Shown: positions 43,948 to 54,626, numbered from the stretch's first letter. The stretch: 64,000 nucleotides of DNA from Leucosporidium creatinivorum (GCA_001600635.1 BCKL01000031.1:20787-84786); one strand, 5' to 3'. The notes: generated from the sequence alone by a model not told the origin. Translations and numbers: made by a program.

Positions 43948-46900
43948 CTAATCCTCCTCCTCCGAGTACAACTCGCCACCCCCTCCACCACCGACGCTTC
44001 CTCCTCCGCCGCCCATATCAAAGCTCTCCCCCTCATCAAACTCGTCCTCCTGCTTCATGCTCTCCTGCCTCCCCTTCTTTCCCCCTCCTCCGGTTTTCTT
44101 GCCCCCTCCTCCTCCACCAGCCTTCTTCCCTCCATGTCCTCCGTGCGAGCCACCCGCGCCCTTCTCCATCTTCATCCACCCCCCACCGGCGAACCTCCAC
44201 TCCTCACTCTCAATAATCGTCCAAAAGCACCCCTTCTTGCCGGGGGCCGCGACGTCGGGGATCTTTTTAAAGACGGGTTGGAGGGAGAGGTTGTGACGAA
44301 TGGAGTTTTGCCAGCCGCATTCGTTCTTTTTGTAGTAGGCGTCTGATGGGTGGAGAGGCAGGGGGAGGAGAGGGGCGGGGGGAGAAGGCGAGGAGGAAAG
44401 CGAGTTCGGCGAGTCGGTTCGGCGAGGAAAGGGAAGGGGTAGGGGAAGGGGAGGGCAGAGAGAGTGGAGAGAAGGTCAGCGCTCTACTCGTCAGCGCTCT
44501 ACTCTTCCTCACCCCCGAATCACCCCCAAATCACTTGAACTCACAGTTATTAGTCACAAACTCATAAATCTCGGCCAACCTCAACCTCTTGCCCGGCGCA
44601 CTCAAAATCGCCTGCCCAATCAACGCACTATAACTAAAATTCGGGCGATTCGGATCATGCGGCCTCTGCGTCCTCGTAGCCTTCTTAACCGGCAGGCCAT
44701 CGGGCCCAATCTCGACCTTTGCGGCCTTCTTCTTGGGCGCGGCCTTGGGTGCTCCTCCGCCGTGGGAGGAAGATTGCTGGGAGTAGGGCTGAGGAGGGAG
44801 AAGACCGGGAGGGAGGAATTGCGGAGGGATAGGCGCGTTAGGGTTGATGGCGCTGAGATCCTCATCGGGGAAGCGGGAGAGCGTGTCGATGCATTTGGCG
44901 AGAGGGATGCCCGTGACTTCGCTCAGCCGAGCGGCGAGGGAGTTGACTTTGGCCCGATCGCTCGAGCCTGCGCCGTTGGCTCCGCCGCCCGAGCCGGAGG
45001 GAGTGCCAGCGTGCGAAGAGCGACCCGAGCGGGATTTCTTCGGACGAGCAGCGCCACCGGCAACGTACTCGTCTTCGTCGTCCTCTTCGTCTTCCGAGTC
45101 GGAGGAGGAGAGGTCCAAAGGGTCAATGTCGTGTTGGTCCGAGAAGTCGGCGCCGAAGGAGCCGAGCTGTTGGTAATACAGAGGAGTGGTGCAGATGGGC
45201 GAAAGAGGAGGGAGTGGGTGAGGAGGGAGTGGAAAAGAAAGAGGACAAGAGGTTTCGGTCGTTCGAGCGACGATGAGCGAGTAGATGAAGTCGAGGAGTT
45301 AGGGAGGAGGACGGCCGAACAGGCGAGTAGGCGAGTTGTCGAGTAGGTGGGTAGGCGAGGCGAGGCGAGGCGGGGAGTAGACGAGTGATTGAGGAGGTAT
45401 GCAAGGCGACCGAGTAAGCGATTCGGCGAGCACGGTAGTCGACGGGCGAGCGGGAGAGCGAATTGAGGCGAAGAGGACGAGTCGGCCGCCAGTCGGAGAG
45501 TCGCGTGGTCGAATAGGCGAGTCGTCGAGTCGTTCGTCGAGTCAAGCGAGTAGATGAGGCAAGTAGGCGAGTGGGCCAGTAGACGAGTAGGCGAGTAGGC
45601 GAGTAGGCGAGTAGGCGAGTAGGCGAGTAGGCGAATAGGCGAGACGTCGACGAGTAGGTGAGGCAGGCGAGTAAGCGAGCAGGCGAGTCGTCGGGGAGTC
45701 GAGTAAGCACATGCGGAAGAAGCGAGTAGCCGCCATTGTCGAGTCGTCGAGGAGAATGGCGGTCGGCGAGTAGAGGAGAGGAGAGAGGGAGGGATGGGCG
45801 TGGGCGAGAGGTGAGAAGCGCGAGTCGGGGGAGGGGCGTAGGAAGCAGAAGAGGGTGGGGAGGAAAATGAACAGACGATCAGCGCTCCGCTCCAGTCCCC
45901 CCTTCTTCCACTCTCCTCTCACTCCCGTCTCCTCGACTCGTCTCTTCATCCGAAGCATCCGACTCACCGCACTAGTACTAACATCACTAACCCTCCCCCT
46001 CTGTCCTCCCCCTCCTCCCCCCTGCTGCCCAAAACTCTCGCCCCTCATCTTCTTACTAGCAGGACTATCCCCCCTCTCCGCTTCATTCTCCCTCTTCTGG
46101 CCCCCTCCCCCTCCGGCGTCGGAAGCAGAAGGCGAGCGAGTGGCATCCGACCCGCGCTCGAAGGACAAGGAGGGAGTGGAGGCGACGGGTTTCTGGTAAG
46201 GTGGGAGGGAGGAGGCGGTCGAGTTGTGGCTGTTGGAAGGTGGGAAGGAGATGGTCGAGCGAGCGTAAGGGCGCGAGTGTAGTGGGGGCGAGAGTCGATG
46301 TGAATGGAGGGAAGGAAAGGGGAGTGGGAAGGGGAGAGGAAATGGGTTGAGAAAGATGGAGGCAGGAGCGAAGAGTGAAGAACGGATAAAGGGAGGGAAG
46401 GGAGGGAGGGAGAGAGGGAACCCGAGGCGAAGAGGAGGGCGAGGATGGAGATGGGTGGGATAGGATGTAGGGGAGGGGAGGAAGAGAGGAAGAGAGTGGA
46501 GAAAAGTCAGCGACTCTCCATACACCGAACAGTAATCGCTCGCAAGCTCACCGAGTCCTCGCGACCTGCAATTCCTCGGCGGGAACAGGTTCGAGCAAGT
46601 TGGAGAGGACGTCTTGGAGGGTCGTGACGGTGGTGATTTCGAAGGCGAGGCTGTTGGGTAGTCGTAGGGAGCGGGGTGTAGTGAGGGAGGAGAGAAGAGG
46701 GACGAGGGAGAAGAGCGAAGAGAGGTCAGCGCCGAACTCGAGCCCCGAGATCAAAAGCCCGAAAGATCGGGGGTGATCGAGCGAGTGCGGAGTGCGAGAT
46801 GCGTCTTGTGAGAGTCGGGGGGAGGGGGAAGCAGCTCGAGCCGAGCAGCTCGACCGCCGAAACCAACGACCGAAGAAACGAACGTACCTCCTCCTAACCG

Positions 46901-47569
46901 CCGCAATCTTCAACGCAGCCAACCACCCCAGCACCTCAGCCGTCTCCTCCTGACTCTCAACCACCTCCAACCTCTTGAACGCCGTCAGAATGAGGCTCAA
47001 TCCACACCATCCCGCTCCGATTTTATGAGGGTCGAGGTTGGTGGGAGGGGAGCCAAAGTAGGTGTACAGGGCGTGGCGGAGGGGAGCCCAGGGGAAGGTT
47101 ACTCGAGAGGGGTGGGTTAGGATTTGGCCGAAGAGGGAAAGGCAGGGGCCGTTCAAGGGGGCGGCTATTAGAGATTAGAAGGGAGATTAGTCGGTTGTAA
47201 TCGGAGATAGTAGCAGGAGCTGTAGCTTGTTAGCTTCTGAGAGCGGAATGCGTCTCCCCTCCCCTCGCCGTCCACAGCACGCAAGCTGAGCCACGCCACC
47301 CGCTCCTGCCCTCGCTGCTCTTCTTGCAGGCGAATCTGTACCCCAATAGCTCCTCCCTTCTCACCCTCCTATTGTCCTACATCCTGGCTACAGCTGGACC
47401 ACCCGCTCGAAGGCGATAGAACCCGCACATCTGGCCGTCCACGCACGCCGCACTCGCTCTCTCGCTAACTCCCTTGCCGCCGTAAGAGATAAGGTAAAAG
47501 CTGTAGCTCACCAGGTACCCTCGTCCCTTCAAACTCGCTCAACTGGGTCAAGTCACTCAGGGTCTCCAT
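43948..47569 (-). CDS. Forkhead-domain transcription factor
   Basis: Six exons: 47569-47512, 47164-46888, 46650-46552, 46229-45968, 45166-44545, 44342-43948; 570 aa. The forkhead (winged-helix) domain spans ~404-490. It opens RPNFSYSALIGQAIL, continues RLRLAEIYEFVTNNYAYYKK, then the recognition helix WQNSIRHNLSL and the wing GKKGCFWTI; intron 5 cuts the domain after TNN. Residues 1-145 form a hydrophobic, structured region (for example LRHALYTYFG, GWLAALKIAA) that I do not recognise. 146-232 is Ser/Gly-rich, 250-265 strongly acidic, and the tail Gly/Lys-rich then acidic. Exon 5 has no usable Met before the domain, so it must be spliced from upstream. The join to exons 1-4 across the 801-nt intron keeps frame but is inferred. 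An in-frame ATG-less extension exists 5' of 47569. Confidence 0.78.
44345..44481 (-). other. AG-free zone in forkhead intron 5 with duplicated branch site
   Basis: On the sense (minus) strand the ~136 nt before the CATCAG acceptor contain no AG. The intron also carries AGAGCGCTGAC twice in a row (about 44465-44490), giving two candidate branch sites 15 nt apart. Confidence 0.6.
45171..45884 (-). other. 714-nt AG-exclusion zone in forkhead intron 4
   Basis: Reading the plus strand line by line, no CT occurs from 45171 to 45884, so the sense strand has no AG between the branch-like CGCTGATC (about 45876-45886) and the CCAACAG acceptor (45167-45173). The zone is not just pyrimidines. It has abundant A and G in CGAC, GAAT and GACG contexts, but never AG. 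It encloses the 8-bp minisatellite. Confidence 0.75.
45571..45645 (-). repeat. 8-bp minisatellite core (sense unit CTACTCGC)
   Basis: On the plus strand GCGAGTAG is repeated nearly perfectly about seven times here, with degenerate relatives (GCGAGTCG, GCGAGTTG, ACGAGTAG) scattered through 45290-45730. On the sense strand the unit contains no AG, even across unit junctions. It lies inside forkhead intron 4. An accidental open frame through it encodes an LLAYSPTR octapeptide repeat. Confidence 0.8.
46232..46513 (-). other. 282-nt AG-exclusion zone in forkhead intron 3
   Basis: No CT on the plus strand from 46232 to 46513, so no AG on the sense strand between the CGCTGAC branch-like site (about 46505-46512) and the CCAACAG acceptor. 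Unlike intron 4, this zone is mainly a C/T tract. Confidence 0.7.
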
Positions 47570-48429
47570 CGTCCTACAGCTTCTGAGCCCTTGTTTGTTG
47601 TGCTTGGAGAGAGAGAGAAAGATGCAAAAATCTGCGTCTCCCTTCAACTCAACTCGACGAGAGGCGGAGGCTCGGCTTGGCTCGCAATTCTTGTACTGCT
47701 ACAGACGGCTTGAGTAGGGTGTAGTACAGATATGATAAGCTACAGAGTGCCCTTTAGGTCTTCGTAAGCGCTCCCTACAGCACCAGACCCCTCGAACTCG
47801 GCTCACCTCTCCCCGCCTTGTTGTTCGGTATCTGCATACAAGCAGTCCTCGCGCGCGTGACTTCGCGTGTTGAGATAGTCGAAGGTTATTGAGCTACAGC
47901 TTTCTCGCTCTCATCATTTCGATTCGCCGAGAATAGAAAGAGGGAAGAGCGCCGAATCTCACGTTGCCGACCGAGCCAAGGCCGAGGGAGAGCTGTAGCA
48001 CATCAGGGTCCGCTCCTCAGGCTTTCTCTCAAAGCTGAAAGATGGTCAAGGAGTCGGTAGAGGTCGACCAAAGCTCGCGAGAAGCAAGCACCGACCCTTC
48101 AAAGCCGAGCAAATCTATCACCGAGCTCCAGCGCCGTCGGCGAACTCAGAGACGAGCAGCAACCTCAGCTTGCACCACAAGAGCAGAAAGGAGAGAGCAG
48201 GGAGTTTCGAAGCTGTATGAGGATGCTGAGCCATCTAGGCCAAGCGTAGACCGAGCTCAGCCGTCGCAGCCGAGTCGAACGAGAGCGCCGAGCCCGACCC
48301 TCGAGAGGCGAAGAGGGCGAGCAAGAGGGACAGAGGCAGTGCAATCCGAGCCACCGAGCCGACCAGGCTCTACTGAGGAAAAGTGGATGAGGTCTCACCA
48401 TCATGTACATCACCCGAGCTGAAGCAGCT
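47570..48429. promoter_or_regulatory. Forkhead-gene upstream region rich in CTACAG
   Basis: Upstream of the forkhead ATG there are six CTACAG/CTGTAG words within about 425 bp (47574, 47699, 47740, 47775, 47894 and 47993), far more than the ~0.2 expected by chance. A plus-strand frame with a real ATG at 48042 (126 codons, Arg/Ser-rich) runs into the repeat region and was not called as a gene. The promoter role is inferred from position only. Confidence 0.4.
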
Positions 48430-48880
48430 CCGCCCGCCTCGGTTCGGGCGAAAAGGGCAGTGAGCGAGAAGCTATACACCAGTGGAGTCGAAGGACGAAT
48501 GCAGCAGACCTCTCTGGGCCACCCGCTAGTACTGTCATATCGCCCAAGCTGTGGCAGACTCAGCTGCCCCAGGTTTGAGTGAAGGGGAGCAAAGTGAGAG
48601 GCCACCGAGCGAGCGCCGACTCCGAGTCGGAGGATGAGGGAAGCAGGCCAGCCTCATGTTCAAGTCGTCCCGCCTGCACTCTGTCGCTAGACCGAGCCAG
48701 GGCAACTCCAGCTGCCTCGGCTCGAGCGAAAGGAAACGGCGAGAGGACCCACGGCAAGGAAGGAATCTGAAGCCAATCAGGCCTCGTGTTTGATGACTCA
48801 CTCCAACCTCCGCATCACCAAAGTCAAGACGCTTTCAGCTGCTTTGACTCGAGCGAAATGGAGCGAGCGAGAAGCCGTCG
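48430..48880 (-). repeat. Degenerate tandem array, inverted relative to 39920-40690
   Basis: Reversed units of the array at 39920-40690: GAAGCCGTCGAGC, CTCGGCTCGAGCGAAAGGAA and TTTGACTCGAGCGAAATGGA each precede AGCGAGCGAGAAG-like ends. Spacing is irregular. It forms the outer part of the inverted duplication whose core is repeat copy C. Confidence 0.6.
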
Positions 48881-50359
48881 AGCAATGAAAGGAGGAACGG
48901 AGCCCACGCCGAGGGCGAGTGAGCAAAACAGGTCTTGTGCTCAGTGACTTCTGCGTCAAGAAGTATCCCATCATCTAAGCTCCTGTAGCTCCCGCTACCT
49001 CAGCTGAGACGGAAGGGAAGCGAGCGTGAAGGCCACCTAGCGAGTCGGGCGAGCGAGCAATCAGTATCCTGCTGGCGTGCAGGTATGCAAGGTGCAGCAG
49101 GGCTCTTACATGTCTCTTACTCATCGCCTACGCTACGAGCGGTTCACACCGACCTCAGCGAGCGCGAAAGAGAGGCAGCGAAGAAAGAGCCGAGCTTGAA
49201 GGCGTGCAGAGCAAGTCGAGCAGGCAGCAAGAGCACGCCATATTGCTTCTTGGTACTCCAGAAGGACTTTATCGTCCCCGCGAAGGCTACTACAGTAGCC
49301 TTGGCGGGAAACGAAGGGGGAGAGAGCGCCGAGAAGGGGGGCGGAGACCCGAGAGTAGCTATTGGCCAGCCAGGCGAAGGAATGATGATCAACCGCTCTG
49401 CGCAAGCTCTTGGTCATCCCTCACCGCATCTTCACTACCACCCGTACCAGGCCCGGCACTGCCAGCCATAGCATGAGCGAGAGCAGAGGGAGCGAGCGAG
49501 CGCGAGGAAGCAAGCCCGAGTTTGTGAGCCGAGCAGAGCGTGAGATGCCCCTCTCGATGAGCAGCCCCAGCATACAAGGGTTCCAGCTCAAAGCAGGTCG
49601 TCTCCATATCACTCTTGTCCAGACAGCCAGAAGCCGGACTCGGCGCGAGCGAAGCGGGAGGTGAAAGCGGGAGGGGCGGCTCGGCCACCGCCCTGTACCC
49701 CGATCACACGAATCATTATGCTGGGTTACCACCTCCTCAAATTCATCAGCGCGCGTGCCACGGCTCCCAACGGCAGCCCCGACACGAGCGAGAAAGGCGA
49801 GCGAGTGGAAGCGGATGTTGTGCGATCAGGCACTGCAAGTTGCACCCGCAAGAACCGCGCTACAGCAGCAAATCAACTACACACTCCTCTCTGCCATCAG
49901 CCTCACTCTCCGCCGGGAGCGACAGATAGCGAGCGCCGAAAGCGAGCGAGCGACAGCCAAGCGCATCCCAGCGAGGCTCAACTTGTCCAACAGGCCTACC
50001 CAGCTGTTCGTGATTCTCTCAAAGGTCTCACCGTCCCACTTTGCTACGCAGAGCCTCACCGTGCTCAGCACGGCTCGGCTCGTCGCAAGGGAGGTGGAGC
50101 GAGAAGACGGCGCTGACCTGAAAGACTTGTCGACACTTAATCGACTCGAATGACATAGGCCAGCGCGTAACCGGAGGCCGACCAGATCACCTTGGAGAAC
50201 GTAGCGCTGATTCCTCCCATCGAGGAGAATCGAGCGCCGGAAAGGCGAGCCGGGAATGCCTCCGTCCTCCCCAGCCGGCTCCGATAGGACCTTGAGCAGA
50301 GTGAGTGTGTGATGAAACGCATTCATCGCCGAATCCATCACCCACCCCAGCCCTTTCCT
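48881..50359. other. Repeat-associated region, no gene
   Basis: About 1.5 kb linking the array to repeat core C. The part at 49920-50140 matches 39577-39850 inverted. The rest has no clear counterpart and no gene I can support. Confidence 0.4.
49277..49308. repeat. Near-perfect hairpin, 15-bp arms
   Basis: Arms CCCGCGAAGGCTACT and AGTAGCCTTGGCGGG pair with a single mismatch around a 2-nt centre. It lies in the repeat-associated region, not near a called gene. Confidence 0.7.
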
Positions 50360-52150
50360 TGAAGCGAAAGCCGAGACGATCGAGAAGTCGGGCAAGAAAG
50401 CCTCACGTCTCATGCGTTCCCAGCTACCTACCTAAGACAGTGGCTGAGCCGCCAAGAAGTCCTGCACGAGGAGTTTCAGCCTACTACCGAGCCAGACCTC
50501 CCTGCTCGCCCGGGCGAGGAAGAAGGACTCGGAGAGGGNGCGCCGAAGAGCCTCGCTGTGCCAGCATCCTCCGGAGGCTTGCCAGTTGCGGAGTAACTTC
50601 CGACGTCGAGTTCCACAAGAGATACTACCGTGCACCGAGAGCGAGCAACGATAGCCTACCCCTCAAAAGCGAGCTAAGAGCCGATGCGGTGACTTCCACG
50701 GCGTCAGAAGCACACCAGAGGTCCGGAGGGGCGGTAGCATGCTCGTTAATCTTGACTCAACCCTGAGGACCTGGATGAAGGCCGGAGCTGAGCAAGACCG
50801 TTCTCTGCGCCCCCTTGACGCGCTGTAAGTGAGTCTGAAGCCCCAGCGGCTGCCAGTCCTCGACACGCTTCTCCAAGCTATCATACAGAGCTTTACGTCG
50901 AGCTCCATCGCGTGGATCGACCTCTCCGCGAGAGACCGCTCCACCGCAAAGAGCCGAGCTGAAGACCGAGCCTGGCAGCGACAGCAATCGACAGCCAACC
51001 GGGCGTGAAGGGCCCGCTTTGCTAGCACGTTTCCAGCTGGAGCCACTCTCAACATCACACCTTCATGTGCGCTGGCCTAAGCCTACCCGAAGCTTCGACG
51101 AGCGCAGAGAGTGGTGATGCGAGCGGTGAGGCATACAGTGGAGTCTACCGGTATGTGGCAAGGTAGCAGCCAACTGTAGCGTACGGCTCGGCAAGGAACA
51201 CCCCTATGCGACTCCGAGCTATCCCCAGCATCAGCAGGGAAGAAGTGCCGAAGAGATGGGGAGCCAGCGCCGAGAGCGATCCGCTTCGAGACGGTCGAGG
51301 GTCAGCAGAGCGACGCGACTCGCCAAGGAGTGGAGAGCTGATATACCAAGTCGCTGTAGCCTTCTCTTGATCTCCCGAGCCTGAGGGCAACGAGCTGAAC
51401 CCTGCTCGGCGCAAGGCTTGTACTCGTCGCAGGGCTCGAGACGGCAAACAGAGTGACCTAGCAGTCGCAGGAAGGTGACTGGATCGATGACATGCTGGTA
51501 TGAGAGGCCGGACCATGCCCCAAGATCAAAGTCGACCCCCCAGCGCCCTCGCCGAAAGGCCTTACTTGAGCTGGCTGCTCGGCGGACTCCTCCAGAGCCA
51601 CTATCGAGCTCAGGCTTCGGGCGAGAGGCTACAGAGTTGGGGAAGGAGAGACCCCCGACCCTCGTCATCAATACCCCGGCTCCCGTTCTACCTCAGAGCG
51701 CGAGCCAGTGCAGAGCCAGCGAGAGAGCAACCCCTCGGCTCGGCGTACTTCAGAACCTCCAGACCCACAGAGCGGGGCTCGCCATCGTAGACTAGCCAGC
51801 CGACTGCCTCTAGCAGTCAGCCGTAATCCAGTCCTCAGCAGCTCGCCCGCTCCGTTCATCTTCAGCAGCAGCCCCTCCCTCGTACTGAAGTACAACAGCC
51901 AGCGCACGTGTCTAGTGACTCACCTGAGCCCTTGTACTTCGCCCTGCACTGCTCCCGAGCCTTCTACCCCCCTCTATAACCCTGCAATCCGCCTTTGAGA
52001 TGAACGCGTCCCTTTGAGCGAGTCGAGGAGAGTCGAGAAGGCAAGGAAGAGGTGTAGGAGGGTAGTGCGGGGCGCTGTAGTAGTTGCAGATTACTGAAAG
52101 CTGTTGGAAGCCGCTGTAGGCGAGTTGAGCGAGAAACGAATATTTTGGCG
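50360..52150 (+). repeat. Dispersed repeat family, copy C
   Basis: Direct counterpart of copy A (14750-16580) and inverted counterpart of copy B. The right 0.8 kb is nearly identical to A, including GAGCTCAGGCTTCGGGCGAG and CCCTCGTCATCAAT. Small indels between A and C break every frame, so it is non-coding now. One ambiguous base (50539) is present. The right end abuts the 3' flank of the PHD gene. Limits approximate. Confidence 0.75.
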
Positions 52151-52725
52151 GAGGCAAAGTTGCTTCTCTGCTCGCCACCTCGAGAGGGTGCACCCCTGAA
52201 CCTTCTGTCTGCTCGGTTACACCTTCAACGCTTGAATTGAAGCTCAGCCCATCAACAAGCCCCTCTGCAGCTCGTCCAGAGAGCACCAGCCCTCAGCCGT
52301 AAGCCCCGACTGCCGATCCTGCTCGGCGCTCGTTCGGCGCCAGACAGCTCACCCCACGCTGCACCCAGCCTTCTCCAGGTAGCGCCGGCGCATTTGCTCA
52401 AGTGTTTCTTGACTTTTACGCCGTGTTTACCACCAGTCTCTACCCGGCGGAGCATTGGCCACGCTGTTGAGGTCGGCGGAAGTGCCGAAATGGTGGGCTC
52501 GGTCGGCGCAAGGGCAAGTCTCAGAATTGACGAGCACCAAAAAGGGTTCGGTGGGCGTTAATTGAGTGTACATCGGAGTTACGACGCTGCGTCCAAGCTC
52601 AGTCTGATTTACTACACTTGCTCTCGCGCCTCGAACGTTCGCCGAGGCTCTCTCTCGCCGAGGCGAGCCAAGGTCAAGCAAACCGTCGAGCTTGATACCA
52701 GCTACAGTAGTCATCTTACAACATG
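52151..52725. other. 3' flank of the PHD gene
   Basis: About 575 bp between repeat C and the PHD-gene stop codon. Open frames here overlap but carry no recognisable domain. Confidence 0.35.
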
Positions 52726-54626
52726 CTAAGCCTTCTTGGTGAACCTCCCATCCTGTCCCCGCCTCATCTGGCCGCTCGAGACGGGCGTCAGCTCGGCGCT
52801 CGCCTTCTCCTTCCCCTTCCCCTTCTGCGTCGCCTTCGACAGCTTCGAGCAGTCGGGGCATTTCCACTTGATAGAAGGGTCCCACATCGCTTCTGGTAGC
52901 CCGATACAATCGTCGTGATACCACTGGATCCGACACCGAGATCCGGAACAGAGGAGCATCTGCGCGAGAGCGAGAGTCAGCGTCTGCTCGGTGCCTCCAG
53001 TACAAGATATTAACCCACATCTCGATTCCCGTGAGGCTTGCGACAGATACACCAGAGCTCGCCGTCGTCCTCGGCCCAAGCTGCCTCCCGTCTGATCGCC
53101 TTCCCCTCCAACGCAGCCTCTCTCCACTGACCATGCAGATTCCACATCGTCAACTCGCCATCTCGACCTCGCCTCCCGACCGGCGGTCCCTCCTCGCATT
53201 CGAAGCACAAGTACTCGTCGAGAATTCGACAAATCCTCTTCCGATTGTCGGCGCTCAGCTTGACGGAGGAGTTGAGCGATGTTGAGATGGAGTGGACGAT
53301 GTCGTTGGTGGAAGCGGTGCCAATGGGGAAAGACTCGATGGTGCGGCTGATGAGCTGGATCCAGTCGGGAGTGCTTGTCGGGAGGGAGAAGGAGGGGCCC
53401 GAGATGGTGGAGAAGGAGGGCGTAGAGGAGGGGTTCTACAGATGTGGGCGGTTATAAAGATGTCTGAGTAGCGCTGCCTCGGGTCTTACCTGCTCAGAGG
53501 TCCTGCGTGCTCGCTTGGAGGTGGCGGACGAGGAGATGGAAGCCGAGCGTTTGCGAGTGATCGGCGTTGACCTCTTGCGGGCGACGGGAGGCGGAGATGG
53601 CGATGACGAGCGTTCAGAGTACTGCAAATCTTTAGCCTAAGAATAGCCCGAGTCACACCAAGATGTTTACCGTAGAAGGAGACGGACGACGAGCCTGCCT
53701 CGGCGATGTCGCTGGCCGCGGGATGGCGACTGGTCCGCTGATAACGATAGAGCTCGAGCTCGAGCTCAAGGGAGGGGTGGTCTGGAAGATATTTAGAGGG
53801 TCAGCGGTAGATCGAAGGTGGAAGACATTCGACTCACACTCGGCGATCTCGACTTGGTGAGGAGCTCGGTCGACGCAGCCCGCTCCATCCCTACGCTGAG
53901 GTCATGCAAGACGGAGCGCCGTCCGCTCGAATGCTCTTGCCCATGATCCAGCGCTAGCTCCTCCAGCACAGACGGCGGCTCGACCTGCTCCTTCTCCTCC
54001 GAGACGGCGCGCTCGATCCCGGGCGAAGGAGATGGCGAGTTGCGAGCGTTGGAAGGAGCGGGCGTCACCATTGACTGCACCTGCTCTTCTTCGACCTCGA
54101 TCTTGGCCTCATCGGCGAGCTCGGGAGCCGACTCTCGAAAGTGCAAGGGGTATCGCCTGCGACGCCGAGAAGAAGGGGGAGGTGTCAGCTCTGTTAGCAG
54201 GCCCACCGGCGTTCTGTCCTCGCTGTCGTCCACTGATAACAATTCTGTGAGCGAACAGAGACGAGCAGGAACAACTCACTCGGCCTGCTCACCCGCCGCG
54301 AGCTTCAACCCCGAGATCCAATCTCCCAGCTTTTCCTCCGCCCCGCTCCCCAAGCTACTCGGATCGACCCTCTCGAGCGCCAGCACTACGAGCTGTAATC
54401 CGAGCTCTCCTCCCTTGACTTGCTCCATATCCGGGTCACGACAGCGTCCAAAGCAGCTGACGAGGGCGCGCTCGAGATCTGGCCAGGGGATGAGTGGAGG
54501 GCGAGTCGGGAGGAGGAGGAGGCTGAAATGAGTGTAGGTGAGGCTGTGAATGTCGGCTTCGGGTACTCGAGAGGAGCAAAAGTGCGCCCGCTCCGCCAAG
54601 CGTTCGAGCTCTGGTGAGCGTTCCAT
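52726..54626 (-). CDS. PHD-finger protein
   Basis: Five exons: 54626-54293, 54244-53838, 53781-53671, 53621-53490, 53435-53019 and a sixth 52959-52726; 544 aa. The C-terminal PHD finger has all eight ligands: C457, C459, C471, C476, H482, C485, C501, C504, within WCICRKPHGNRD, CSGSRCRIQWYHDDC and WKCPDC. Such fingers read the histone H3 tail. Layout and sequence are closest to ING/Yng-type C-terminal fingers, but no ING coil is visible. The N-terminal ~110 residues look folded (LLLPTRPPLIPWPDLERALV). The middle is Ser/Pro/Arg-rich with nuclear-signal-like KRST...KRSASI. A region before the finger (WIQLISRTIESFPIG to KRICRILDEYLCFECEE) is helical with a Cys pair. A chromatin-complex subunit is likely. 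Confidence 0.85.

Noticed and set aside
45542-46525. Long minus-strand open frame with LLAYSPTR octapeptide repeats
   Set aside because: The repeat part lies in the AG-free intron and is open only because an 8-bp unit reads through all frames. Splice sites on both sides join the flanking exons in frame.
48042-48422. 126-codon plus-strand frame with true ATG
   Set aside because: Arg/Ser-rich low-information sequence running into repeat DNA; no family or splice signals.
54140-54210. Possible extra intron in PHD exon 2
   Set aside because: Branch- and acceptor-like signals exist, but the frame is open through the segment and no donor gives a consistent phase.
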